The translations under genes and the position numbers were made by a program. From Nocardia xishanensis NBRC 101358 (GTDB taxonomy: Bacteria > Actinomycetota > Actinomycetes > Mycobacteriales > Mycobacteriaceae): a stretch of 64,000 bases of DNA. The stretch's first letter is position 1. The number at the start of each line of letters is the position of its first letter. The stretch covers positions 469,921 to 533,920 of the forward strand of contig NZ_BDCF01000001.1 in the NCBI RefSeq assembly GCF_001613365.1, read 5' to 3'. Below the pieces are notes generated by a model that was given only the letters and a program-made list of their open reading frames with translations, was not told where the DNA came from and did not search any database. Shown here piece after piece: positions 54,852-62,619 of the stretch.

Positions 54852-54988
54852 GCCTGCGCCTCGCTGACGTCCGACCGCGGTGTCCGCGGTGCGACCTGCC
54901 ACATGATTCGTTCGCTCATGCCTCCACCTCGCCGGCGCTCGGCTCCGGCATGCGCGAATGCGCGCTGGCACATGATTCGCTCACTCAT
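54848..54988 (-). CDS. 46-codon bridging ORF between rex and hemA
   Basis: A short frame starting [20 protein letters not shown] and containing a second MSERIMWQ. Its ATG overlaps the rex stop (ATGA), and its stop overlaps the hemA ATG (ATGA). It lies wholly inside the dispersed leader-like repeat. It may be a real peptide, but the repeat nature and the lack of a fold make a translational-coupling device more probable. No homologous protein is known to me. Confidence 0.45.
   Translation of the reverse strand: MSERIMCQRAFAHAGAERRRGGGMSERIMWQVAPRTPRSDVSEAQA
54852..54988 (-). repeat. Dispersed leader-like repeat, copy 3 (tandem, two units)
   Basis: Two units of about 68-70 bp, each starting at ATGAG and carrying CGAATCATGTG followed by CAG, and ending in AGCGAGG/GGCGAGG just before the next ATGAG. 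The first unit (54920-54988) is closest to copies 1 and 2, with CGGAGCCGAGCGCCGGCGAG. The second (54852-54919) has diverged in the middle. Each unit ends with a Shine-Dalgarno-like GGAGG or GCAGG next to ATG. Confidence 0.75.
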
Positions 54989-55815
54989 GGTGCAACCACC
55001 GATCCCTTGCTGCTTGGCTCCGTTGCCGAATGCGAGGTCGTCGAGTGCGTGAGGGCCGGATGACCGGCCGGCGAGTGCGGAGTCGGCACGCGGCGCGCGA
55101 TCAGGCCGGATCCCGCGTGCGCCACCTCGGGCAGCGGCTCCGGCTCGGCGTTGCGGGTCCGTTCGAACGACAACATCTGCATTTCGACCGCCAGGTCCAC
55201 CCGGCGGACTTCCACCGCGGGCGGGGCGATCAGCCCGCACGCGGAGAAGCTCAGAATCGACTGCAGCCCGGCCGCGACCAACTGGTCGCAGACGTCCTGG
55301 GCCGCGTCGTCGGGCACCGCGATCACCGCGATGGTCGGTTCCAGCTCGGCGACGCCCGCGGCAAGACCCGCGACATCGCGCACGGTCAGCCCGGCCACCG
55401 ACAGCCCGACCACCTCGGGATCGGCGTCGAAGAGGCCGACGACGCTGAAGCCGCGCCTGCGGAAGCCGCCGTAGCCGACCAGGGCCCGGCCCAGATTTCC
55501 GGCGCCGACCAGCACCACGCGATGTCCACCGGACAGACCGAGCACGTCCTCGATCCTGGTCCGCAACTTCGCTACGTCATAGCCGACACCCCGGACGCCG
55601 TTGGGGCCGAGGAACGACAAATCCTTGCGCAACTTCGCCGAATTGACACCCGCCGCGACAGCCAGTTCTTCACTGGATACGATGAGCACACCGTCGTCGG
55701 CCAACATGGCGAGGACCCGGAGATAGGTAGCCAGCCGCGCCACGGTGGCCTGCGGGATGTCTTTCTGCAGAGCCCTGCCGGAGACGCCGCCCGGCGCCTC
55801 ATGCTGCTCTGTCAC
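54985..55815 (-). CDS. rex: Redox-sensing transcriptional repressor Rex
   Basis: A homodimeric repressor that releases DNA when NADH rises. The 276-residue protein has an N-terminal winged helix (ATVARLATYLRVLAMLADDG, then SSEELAVAAGVNSAKLRKDLSFLG). A Rossmann domain follows with VVLVGAGNLGRALVGYGGF and GLFDADPEVVG. The last ~45 residues are a Ser/Thr/Pro-rich tail longer than in Streptomyces Rex. GTG at 55815 is chosen; an in-frame start at 55845 is possible. A near-consensus Rex operator lies at 55966-55983. It leads the operon to hemA, hemC and hemD, as in Streptomyces. Confidence 0.93.
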   Translation of the reverse strand: MTEQHEAPGGVSGRALQKDIPQATVARLATYLRVLAMLADDGVLIVSSEELAVAAGVNSAKLRKDLSFLGPNGVRGVGYDVAKLRTRIEDVLGLSGGHRVVLVGAGNLGRALVGYGGFRRRGFSVVGLFDADPEVVGLSVAGLTVRDVAGLAAGVAELEPTIAVIAVPDDAAQDVCDQLVAAGLQSILSFSACGLIAPPAVEVRRVDLAVEMQMLSFERTRNAEPEPLPEVAHAGSGLIARRVPTPHSPAGHPALTHSTTSHSATEPSSKGSVVAP

Positions 55816-55965
55816 GTCGTCGGCTCCTCGTTCCGGCCTGCGCACAGGTCCGGTTCGTCGTTCGACCTCGAGCCCGGCGGCGGTCCGGTGCCATGGTCGA
55901 AGTATCGGATTTCAGGGCGGCTCCGCAGCCTCGGCATGCGGGTCGCGTGCCACCACCGTAACCGC

Positions 55966-55983
55966 TTGTGAAGCCCTGCACAA
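55966..55983. promoter_or_regulatory. Rex operator (ROP-like site)
   Basis: TTGTGAAGCCCTGCACAA matches the Rex pattern TTGTGA-N6-TCACAA at 11 of 12 defined positions (the mismatch is a G for T in the right arm). It lies 151 bp upstream of the rex start in the 238-bp gap between the glutaredoxin-like gene and rex. Autoregulation of rex and NADH-responsive control of haem synthesis follow from known Rex behaviour. Confidence 0.8.
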
Positions 55984-56053
55984 AGTCGGTGAAATTGGCC
56001 TCATTTTCGGCCGCGACCAGCGCGGCGGCCAAATCGGACACGGATCACATCGA

Positions 56054-56338
56054 TCAGCGACCCAGATCAGCCCGCAAACGCGCCTCGTCGACGTCGAAGT
56101 AGCTGTGTTCACGACCGTCCAAGAGCACGACGGGCAGCCGGTCGCCGTACTCCGCGCGCAGGCCAGGGTCGGTTTCCGCGTGGACGTCGACGTCGAGGGT
56201 GCCGGGTTCGATACCGAAATCCGCGCAGATCGCCCGCAACTGCTCGAGCGCCGTGGCACACAGCCCGCAGCCGGCCCGGGTCAGCAAAATCACTTCGTGC
56301 GCGGGCGGTGCGGCGGCGCTTTCTGTGGGATTGGTCAT
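56054..56338 (-). CDS. Glutaredoxin-like protein (Rv0508-like)
   Basis: A 94-residue thioredoxin-fold protein with the dithiol motif LTRAGCGLCATALEQL (CGLC near residues 24-27). The later part has RLPVVLLDGREHSYFDVDEARLRADL, with the cis-proline in LPVV. It may reduce disulfides or mixed mycothiol disulfides; the partner is not known. In M. tuberculosis the equivalent gene also precedes hemA. It reads in the direction of rex, with 238 bp between, and is divergent from serB1. Confidence 0.87.
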   Translation of the reverse strand: MTNPTESAAAPPAHEVILLTRAGCGLCATALEQLRAICADFGIEPGTLDVDVHAETDPGLRAEYGDRLPVVLLDGREHSYFDVDEARLRADLGR

Positions 56339-56449
56339 GGCCGATATTAAATCCCCTCGCTACTGCACTCGGCGCGCGTGGTCTTTCGGGTGACTGTCGG
56401 TGAATCCGGTTAGTGTGGACGTGGTTCGCGCGAACGGGCGGAGGTACTG

Positions 56450-57472
56450 GTGCCGGAACGATCGAGGGTGGAGAGGGCCGGGTTCATCGCGGGCCGGTTC
56501 GGCGAGTTCCCGGTGCGGTGGCACCTGGGGCCGCTCGGCCAGGGGCTGCAGGACCAGCTCGCACGCATCTCCCGCAGTCCGTTCGGACCGAGCGAGGAGG
56601 AGGTCCGCGCCAATCTGGCGGGCGAGGCGAGCGCCGACGCGGCACTGTCGCTGCACGAATCGGAGCTGGCGACGGCCGAGCCGACGGGGCCGGAGATGCC
56701 GCGCGATCTCACCGCCGCGGCGTTCTTCGACGTGGACAACACGATGGTGCAGGGCGCCTCGATCGTGCATTTCGCGCGCGGTCTCGCGGCGCGCAAATAC
56801 TTCAAGACCTCCGACCTGGTCGACGTGGCGTGGAAGCAGGTGAAATTCCGCGTCACCGGCAAGGAGAGCAGCACCGACATGGCCTCCGGCAAGGAGAAGG
56901 CGCTCTCGTTCATCGCGGGCCGCCCGACCTCGGAGCTGGCCGCGCTCGGCGAGGAGATCTACGACGAGATCATCGCGGACAAGATCTGGCCAGGCACCCG
57001 CGCGCTCGCGCAGATGCACCTGGACGCGGGCCAGCAGGTCTGGCTGGTCACCGCGACGCCGGTGGAGCTGGCCCAGGTGATCGCCAAGCGGCTCGGCCTG
57101 ACCGGCGCGCTGGGCACCGTGGCCGAGAGCGTCGACGGCAAGTTCACCGGTCGACTGGTCGGCGACATCCTGCACGGGCTCGGCAAGGCGCACGCCGTGC
57201 GCACGCTGGCCATCCGCGAGGGCTTGAACCTCAAGCGCTGCACCGCGTACTCCGACAGCCACAACGACGTGCCGATGCTCTCGCTGGTCGGCACGGCGGT
57301 CGCGATCAATCCCGACTCGGACCTACGCGAGCTAGCCAAGAACCGCGGCTGGGAGATCCGCGACTTCCGCACCGGCCGCAAGGCGGCCAAGATCGGCGTG
57401 CCGACCGCGCTGGCACTCGGCGCGGCGGGCGGCGCGGTGGCCGCGGCGGTCACCCGCCGGCGCGATCACTGA
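56450..57472 (+). CDS. serB1: HAD-IB family phosphatase (SerB1-like)
   Basis: A 340-residue HAD-superfamily hydrolase. Motif I is [13 protein letters not shown] near residue 92 with DxDxT aspartates, motif II is LVTATPVEL, and motif IV is [16 protein letters not shown]. The C-terminal end is hydrophobic ([19 protein letters not shown]), possibly a membrane anchor. Annotated in M. tuberculosis as phosphoserine phosphatase-like SerB1 (Rv0505c); the true substrate is uncertain. GTG start at 56450. Convergent with the acyltransferase gene. Confidence 0.88.
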   Translation: MPERSRVERAGFIAGRFGEFPVRWHLGPLGQGLQDQLARISRSPFGPSEEEVRANLAGEASADAALSLHESELATAEPTGPEMPRDLTAAAFFDVDNTMVQGASIVHFARGLAARKYFKTSDLVDVAWKQVKFRVTGKESSTDMASGKEKALSFIAGRPTSELAALGEEIYDEIIADKIWPGTRALAQMHLDAGQQVWLVTATPVELAQVIAKRLGLTGALGTVAESVDGKFTGRLVGDILHGLGKAHAVRTLAIREGLNLKRCTAYSDSHNDVPMLSLVGTAVAINPDSDLRELAKNRGWEIRDFRTGRKAAKIGVPTALALGAAGGAVAAAVTRRRDH

Positions 57473-57612
57473 GTTTTTGGCGCGCTGGCGCGCGACCGCT
57501 CGTCAGGCTCGCTCCGTGTGGAGGGATCGGGTACGGATGTGTCTGTTCGGATCGGCGCGCACGTTGTCGCGACGCGGTGGGCGTGGGCGTCGCCCGGTCC
57601 GTGTAGAGACCC

Positions 57613-58641
57613 CTAACCGGTAAAGGCGTTGCGGCGCTTGGTGAGCAGCTTGTAGAGCGTCTGCTGGATGGTCTCGCGGACCTGGTCGGTGACCTCGAAC
57701 ATGGTCATCGGGTCGTCGGCGGCCTCCGGCTCGTAGGCCGTGGTGGCGATGGGCTTGCCGAATTCGATGTACCACTTCGAGGGCAGCGGCACCGCGCCGA
57801 GCGGGCCGAGGTGCGGGAACGTCGGGGTCACCGGGAAGTACGGCAGCCCGAGCAGGCGCGCCAGCGGCTTGATGTCGGCGAGCTTCGGGTAGATCTCCTC
57901 GGAGCCGACGATCGAGCACGGGATGATCGGCACGCCGGTGCGCACGGCGGCGGCGACGAAACCGCCGCGACCGAAGCGCTGCAGCTTGTAGCGGTCGGAG
58001 TACTGCTTGCCGACGCCCTTGAATCCCTCGGGGAACACGCCCGTCAGTTCGCCGGAGCGCAGCAGACGCTCCGCGTCCTCGCGGCAGGCCAGTGTGTGTC
58101 CGGCCTTGCGGGCCAGCACGCCGAGGAACGGCAGCTCGAAGATGAGGTCGGCGGCGAGCAGGCGTAGCGCGCGCTGCTTGGCGTGGTGGTCGTGGACGGC
58201 CAGCTGGAGCATCAGGCCGTCGATCGGGACGGTGCCCGCATGGTTGGCCACCACCAGCGCGCCGCCGACTTCGGGAATGTTCTCCATGCCGTTGACCTCG
58301 ACGCGGAACCACAGGTCCGACAGCGGGCGCAGCGCGGGCAGGATGACCGATTCGAGCAGATGCTCGTCGAAGCCGAACTCGTCTATCTGGTAGTCGCCGG
58401 TCACGCGGCGGCGGGCGAACTCGGCGGTGCGGCCGATCTGCTTGCCGACCTCTTTACGAATCAGGTCGGACAGCGATTGCGGCGCCTGCGGCACGGCCGA
58501 GGCGAGCCGATCCGTCAAAGACGTGACGTGGCTCGGCTTCGTCTCCCCCGGCGTACGGTCCGGCCAGCGACGAGTGCTGGTGCGCTGCCTGGTTTCGATA
58601 TTCAGATCATGAAGTTGGATGACTTTCGCCACGTCGTTCAT
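57613..58641 (-). CDS. Lysophospholipid acyltransferase family protein (PlsC-like, Rv0502-like)
   Basis: A 342-residue protein. The acyltransferase domain starts near residue 100 with LWFRVEVNGMENIPEVGGAL, then VVANHAGTVPIDGLML (catalytic His and Asp in a wider-than-usual spacing), then TGVFPEGFKGVGKQYSDRYK, and IIPCSIVGSEEIYP. It is expected to acylate a lipid or polyketide intermediate at the membrane. The N-terminal 90 residues are polar and Arg/Ser/Thr-rich. ATG at 58641 overlaps the galE2-like stop (ATGA), so both are translated together. Equivalent to Rv0502. Confidence 0.85.
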   Translation of the reverse strand: MNDVAKVIQLHDLNIETRQRTSTRRWPDRTPGETKPSHVTSLTDRLASAVPQAPQSLSDLIRKEVGKQIGRTAEFARRRVTGDYQIDEFGFDEHLLESVILPALRPLSDLWFRVEVNGMENIPEVGGALVVANHAGTVPIDGLMLQLAVHDHHAKQRALRLLAADLIFELPFLGVLARKAGHTLACREDAERLLRSGELTGVFPEGFKGVGKQYSDRYKLQRFGRGGFVAAAVRTGVPIIPCSIVGSEEIYPKLADIKPLARLLGLPYFPVTPTFPHLGPLGAVPLPSKWYIEFGKPIATTAYEPEAADDPMTMFEVTDQVRETIQQTLYKLLTKRRNAFTG

Positions 58642-59729
58642 TGGTGTGCTCCCGTACCGGCCCCTATGAGGCCGAGCAGTTTCTTTTCTGCGGCATCGAT
58701 CCACGCTGGATCGAAGACGGGCCGCAACGCTGCGCCCCCGATGAAGTCGTCGAACGCCTGAACGGTTGTCCACCGCGGTTCGAAGCCGAGTTCGGCTCGC
58801 ATTCGCGTGGTGTCCAGGCCACAGCCGAAATGGAAGTACTCGAGTTGTTCTCCGGTGAATTCCCGCATCACCGGCCCCATCAATGCGCGGCCCGCGGTGC
58901 GAAACACCGTGAACGGCACCGGCAGTTCGATGCGCCCCGCCCTGCGCACCGCCTGCGACAGCGCCAACGCACCATCGCCCGCGATGTTGTAGGTACCACC
59001 GGGGGCCGTTTGCGCCGCATGTGCCAGCGCGGCCACCGCATCTTCTTCGTGCAACAACTGCATTCGAGGGTCCCGGCCGAAGACGGTCGGTGTCACCGGT
59101 GAACGGAGATACTGTACGCCGCGCCCAGCCAGTCGCGGGCCCACAATCGGCGCAAAACGCAGAATCGATGCGGCGATATCAGGGCGACGCCGCGCGAGCC
59201 CACGGACGAAACCCTCGATTTCGATCATGTCGCGCGCAAACCAGCCGCGCGGCGGCGTGCGGGCGCTCATTTCCTCGGTGAATTTCGCCGGATCCTTGGC
59301 GCTGCACCCGTAGACCGCCGAGGTGGAGCGCGCCACGACCCGCCGCACCGAGGGCGACTTCTGACAGACCGCGAGCAACTGCATGGCGCCGAGTACGTTG
59401 AGGTCCTTCATCACCGCTCGTCCGCCGCCGGACGGCGGCGTGGCCAGTACCGCGGTGTGCACGACGGTGTCGACCTCGTTGCCGCCGATTACCTTGCGAA
59501 TCAATGGATTTCGAATATCGCCGCGAACGAACTCGGCGCGTCCCATGCGGCGCCGCAGTTCCCGGCTCGGTGACATGCTGTCGACGGCGAGAATACGCTC
59601 GATGGCGGGATCCTGGGCGAGCTTGGCCACCACGGCGCTGCCGAAGAAGCGGCTGGCGCCGGTCACCATCACGATCTTGGGCGTGTGCCCGTCTCTTATG
59701 TCAGATCCCACCGCAGCACCGGTTCCCAC
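58638..59729 (-). CDS. galE2: NAD-dependent epimerase/dehydratase (GalE2-like)
   Basis: An extended short-chain dehydrogenase of 363 residues. The NAD motif is VMVTGASRFFGSAVV (about residues 20-34), where the usual GxxGxxG reads GASRFFG. The active-site Ser/Thr region is RSTSAVYG. The usual YxxxK motif is not obvious (FARDMIEIEG occupies its place). It corresponds by position to galE2 (Rv0501) of M. tuberculosis, but UDP-galactose epimerisation is doubtful given the altered motif. GTG start at 59729; a later GTG at about 59708 is possible. Coupled to the acyltransferase. Confidence 0.82.
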   Translation of the reverse strand: MGTGAAVGSDIRDGHTPKIVMVTGASRFFGSAVVAKLAQDPAIERILAVDSMSPSRELRRRMGRAEFVRGDIRNPLIRKVIGGNEVDTVVHTAVLATPPSGGGRAVMKDLNVLGAMQLLAVCQKSPSVRRVVARSTSAVYGCSAKDPAKFTEEMSARTPPRGWFARDMIEIEGFVRGLARRRPDIAASILRFAPIVGPRLAGRGVQYLRSPVTPTVFGRDPRMQLLHEEDAVAALAHAAQTAPGGTYNIAGDGALALSQAVRRAGRIELPVPFTVFRTAGRALMGPVMREFTGEQLEYFHFGCGLDTTRMRAELGFEPRWTTVQAFDDFIGGAALRPVFDPAWIDAAEKKLLGLIGAGTGAHQ

Positions 59730-59872
59730 CTACCAGGCCCCCATTTACATTTATTGGCGGTTCCAGAGTAACCGCTACCGTCTGGGTCGCCGAGGTTATT
59801 AACCAGGATCTAACGATGACTTCAGTCACCTGATACATAGAATCGGTTTCAAACTGAACCATTTCAAAGACA

Positions 59873-59902
59873 GAGGCCCGCCACCGAGTGGTGACGGGCC
59901 TC
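59873..59902 (-). terminator. Terminator after the bS22 gene
   Basis: GAGGCCCG (59873-59880) and CGGGCCTC (59895-59902) with inner CACC/GGTG pairing and a GAGT loop form a 13-bp stem with one mismatch. Read on the minus strand it is followed by CTGTCTTT. It lies 51 bp beyond the bS22 stop and upstream of the galE2-like start. Confidence 0.8.
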
Positions 59903-59952
59903 GTGTCACACAGGCGCCGGCCGGACGACGTCCGCCCTACCGGCGCACATGC

Positions 59953-60054
59953 TCACTTGCCGAGTTTGCGACGCTGAACACGCGTGCGGCGAAGCAGCTT
60001 GCGGTGCTTCTTCTTCGACATGCGCTTGCGGCGCTTCTTGATCACAGAACCCAT
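59953..60054 (-). CDS. Ribosomal protein bS22 (AURKAIP1/COX24-domain peptide)
   Basis: A 33-residue, extremely basic peptide: [20 protein letters not shown], then [13 protein letters not shown]. It matches the actinobacterial small-subunit protein bS22 seen in mycobacterial ribosome structures (Rv0500B in M. tuberculosis), which binds near helix 44 of 16S rRNA. The ATG at 60054 is preceded by a GAGGACACC leader. A terminator follows the stop. The order HTH-bS22-galE2 is the same as in M. tuberculosis. Confidence 0.95.
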
Positions 60055-60216
60055 AGGGTGTCCTCGCGTTCTCTCTACTCGGCGCGCACGCGATGGCGTA
60101 CGCCTAGCTGATTTCGGCATCCGCGCCGCCAGCGGCCACCGGACACCACGAACTGGCGCCGCAGGCAGGCGAACACGAACGAGGGTTCATCCTACCGGTA
60201 TCGGATCGGGACCCGA

Positions 60217-60283
60217 GCAAGGGCCCTCGCGGTCCAGGGCGCCGTCATCCGCGGGCCGCCGCGCATCGCCACGGGGCCCTTGC
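60217..60283 (-). terminator. Long-loop inverted repeat after the HTH gene
   Basis: GCAAGGGCCC (60217-60226) and GGGCCCTTGC (60274-60283) are perfectly complementary, with a 47-nt GC-rich loop that can fold further. It lies 15 bp after the stop of the HTH gene (minus strand) and before bS22. A terminator or processing site is likely. Confidence 0.5.
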
Positions 60284-60298
60284 GGCGGCGAAACCGCC

Positions 60299-60607
60299 TC
60301 AGCCTGCGTCGAAGTAGGACGTCTCCAGGTAATCGTGCACGGCTTTGGCGTGCACGCGGAACGACCGGCCGACGCGCACGGCGGGCAGCTCGCCCGAATG
60401 CACCAGCCGATAGACCGTCATCTTGGAAACCCGCATCAGATTCGCCACTTCGGCGACCGTCAGGAATTGAGTGCCACCACCGAGCATCGACTGGCCGGAC
60501 GATCCCGAACCGCTTTGCGCTCTACCTCCGCCTCGGCCACCGGATGGGCCGGACGAACCTGGGGGCGTCCCCGAGTTGTTTGCAGACATCTTGTTGGAAG
60601 ACATCAT
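60299..60607 (-). CDS. Excisionase-type helix-turn-helix protein (Rv0500A-like)
   Basis: A 102-residue protein. The last ~60 residues are a MerR/excisionase-like winged helix (QFLTVAEVANLMRVSKMTVY, then RLVHSGELPAVRVGRSFRVH), ending DYLETSYFDAG as in Rv0500A. The first ~40 residues are a Ser/Gly/Pro/Arg-rich low-complexity tail not present at this length in the M. tuberculosis protein. ATG at 60607 is the likely start; Met at 60589 is possible. It is followed by the long-loop repeat and bS22. The targets are unknown. Confidence 0.87.
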   Translation of the reverse strand: MMSSNKMSANNSGTPPGSSGPSGGRGGGRAQSGSGSSGQSMLGGGTQFLTVAEVANLMRVSKMTVYRLVHSGELPAVRVGRSFRVHAKAVHDYLETSYFDAG

Positions 60608-60779
60608 CGCACCATTGACCTCCGGCACGTCCGCGCCGCCGGCTTCCCCACCGGCGGAACAGACACGCACGTGCTCCTTGAAGCTTAGCGGGGCCAATGG
60701 GATTGCTGCGACGTGTGTGAGAAATCAGCTTGTGACGCCCGGTTTGCCCCGAAAGGAACGTCAGATGTACAGCCGGGCG

Positions 60780-61601
60780 CTATTCCGTCGACGCGCCCTG
60801 CTCCGCCGACCGCCGCTTCGCCGCGTGCAGCGCCTCGAGAAACGCCGAGCGGACGCCGCCGCGTTCCAGCTCGCGAAGAGCGGCCGCGGTGGTGCCCGCG
60901 GGCGAGGTGACGGCCGCGCGCAGCTCCACCGCGCTCTGGCCGGACTCGTCGAGCAGCGCGGCGGAGCCGACCATCGTCTGCACCACCAGCTGGGTGGCCA
61001 CGTCCCTGGTCAGGCCGAGCCCGACGCCCGCGTCCACCATGGCCTCGACGACGAGTAGGAAGTACGCGGGGCCCGATCCGGATACCGCGGTGACCGCGTC
61101 CATCTGCGACTCGGCCACGGTGACCACCTTGCCAACAGCGGAGAGCACCTCGGTGACCTGCTCCAGCTGTTCCGCCTTGGCGTAGCGGCCCGGCGCGAGC
61201 ACGCTCATGCCCTGACCGACCAGCATCGGAGTATTCGGCATCACCCGCACCACCGGGAAACCCGCGGGCAGCTTGGCCTCCAGCCGCGCCGTCGGGACGC
61301 CCGCCGCCAGCGAGACCAGCACCTGATCGCGGTCGCCCGCGTTGAGCTCGGCCTTGCCGAGTTCGGTCAGCACAGCGTCCACGTCACCCGGCTTGACGGC
61401 GATCACCAGCAGATCGGCGCCGACGGCCGCGTCGGCCGCCTGGGCGGTGACCCGGACGCCGAACCGGTTCGCGATCAGCTCGGCCCGATCGGCGTGCGTC
61501 TCGACGACGACCAGATCCTTGCTCGCCCTGCCCGACTCGAGCAGGCCGGCGATCAACGCCTCCCCGATCCGGCCTCCACCGATCACCGCAATTCTCGTCA
61601 T
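60780..61601 (-). CDS. proC: Pyrroline-5-carboxylate reductase
   Basis: NAD(P)H-dependent enzyme for the last step of proline synthesis. The 273-residue protein opens with RIAVIGGGRIGEALIAGLLESG. It has VIAVKPGDVDAVL, the conserved VVRVMPNTPMLVGQGMSVL, and the C-terminal signature VSGSGPAYFLLVVEAMVDAG followed by VTSPAGTTAAALREL. All are typical of ProC. It is transcribed toward the HTH gene, the same order as Rv0500-Rv0500A, and is 23 bp after the thioesterase-like gene stop. Confidence 0.95.
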   Translation of the reverse strand: MTRIAVIGGGRIGEALIAGLLESGRASKDLVVVETHADRAELIANRFGVRVTAQAADAAVGADLLVIAVKPGDVDAVLTELGKAELNAGDRDQVLVSLAAGVPTARLEAKLPAGFPVVRVMPNTPMLVGQGMSVLAPGRYAKAEQLEQVTEVLSAVGKVVTVAESQMDAVTAVSGSGPAYFLLVVEAMVDAGVGLGLTRDVATQLVVQTMVGSAALLDESGQSAVELRAAVTSPAGTTAAALRELERGGVRSAFLEALHAAKRRSAEQGASTE

Positions 61602-61624
61602 GGACGTAAAGATTAGTGTGCGCG

Positions 61625-62512
61625 TCAGCGGCGTTGCGGAATCAGTGCCAGCTGACGGCTCTGCGCGACCACCGCGCCGGTGCTGTCCAGGACGAGCTGG
61701 TCCTCGTCGAACATGCGTCCACCCACCTCATGGGAGGTGGCGATGATGCGCAACCAGCCGGGCGCGGGTCTGCGCCGGAGGTAGGTGGTCATCTGCACGG
61801 TGGGCGCCCAGCCGAACTGGCCGAGGTTCGCAGGCACCGGCGGGCTCATGTCGGCCGCCATCATCGCGAAGTACATGGACACGTCGGCGTCGCGCTGATC
61901 GCCCTCGAACGGACGCATCCACAACCGCAGCCGCGGCTCGCCCTGGGCGCCTTCCAGGAACTTCGCCCACTTCCGGTCCAGGTAGAGATCGGCGCCCTTG
62001 GCGACATGCACGATCTTGCCCATCGGAGAACCCTCGTAACCTATTGCGTCAGCGGCGGGTTCGGCGGGCATGTCGCTGTGCTCGGGCGCGTACAGCGGGT
62101 CCATGTCGTCGAGGTGACCGAAGGTGAAGGCGGTGCGCACCATGGCGCGGCCGTTCTGGCTGAGCGTGGTGTCGGCGAGGCAGATCTGACGGCCGACCTT
62201 GCGGATGTGCACCTCGTACTCGACCTCGCCGGGCTCGGGGGCGCCCAGAAAGTCCGAACTGGCGGAGATCGGCGCCATCTCGGTGAGCGTCGGCTCGGAG
62301 GCGCGCAGCCAGCGGGTCGCGGCGGCGGCGCTCGCGGCGACCATGGTGCCGCCGTGCACCTTCTCGCCGATGGTCCAGACGTCGTCGATGACGCCCGCGT
62401 AGCGTCCGACGCCCGCTTCGGCCGACAGCAGCTCGGTCAGCGCGCAGACCGCGCCGAACGGGCCTTCCGTCGCGGTCGGTTCGGCCGTGTCGGCGGTCAA
62501 CTCCAGCGTCAT
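61625..62512 (-). CDS. Acyl-CoA thioesterase-like double-hotdog protein (Rv0499-like)
   Basis: A 295-residue protein with two hotdog-like halves. The first contains VWTIGEKVHGGTMVAASAAAA and the pattern DFLGAPEPGEVEYEVHIRKVG. The second contains FGWAPTVQMTTYLRRRPAPGWLRIIATSHEVGGRMFDED, with an aspartate positioned as in TesB-type thioesterases. This suggests hydrolysis of acyl-CoA; the substrate is unknown. ATG at 62512 is chosen. It lies between the isomerase-like gene and proC on the same strand, probably in one transcription unit. Confidence 0.82.
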   Translation of the reverse strand: MTLELTADTAEPTATEGPFGAVCALTELLSAEAGVGRYAGVIDDVWTIGEKVHGGTMVAASAAAATRWLRASEPTLTEMAPISASSDFLGAPEPGEVEYEVHIRKVGRQICLADTTLSQNGRAMVRTAFTFGHLDDMDPLYAPEHSDMPAEPAADAIGYEGSPMGKIVHVAKGADLYLDRKWAKFLEGAQGEPRLRLWMRPFEGDQRDADVSMYFAMMAADMSPPVPANLGQFGWAPTVQMTTYLRRRPAPGWLRIIATSHEVGGRMFDEDQLVLDSTGAVVAQSRQLALIPQRR

Positions 62513-62619
62513 CGTCACTCCTGTCGTGCTACCCCCAGACGTTCGTACAGCGTACAACCCTGGATCGCGGCGACGGCATTCCCGGAGCCGGGGCTGGATG
62601 AATGTCACACCGGGCAGTA

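Noticed and set aside
55799..56041. Minus-strand frame of 80 codons between the glutaredoxin-like gene and rex (starts MSDLAAALVAAENEANF)
   Set aside because: Third-position GC is clearly lower than in real genes here, it spans the Rex operator and runs into the rex start; the later part turns into Arg-rich noise.
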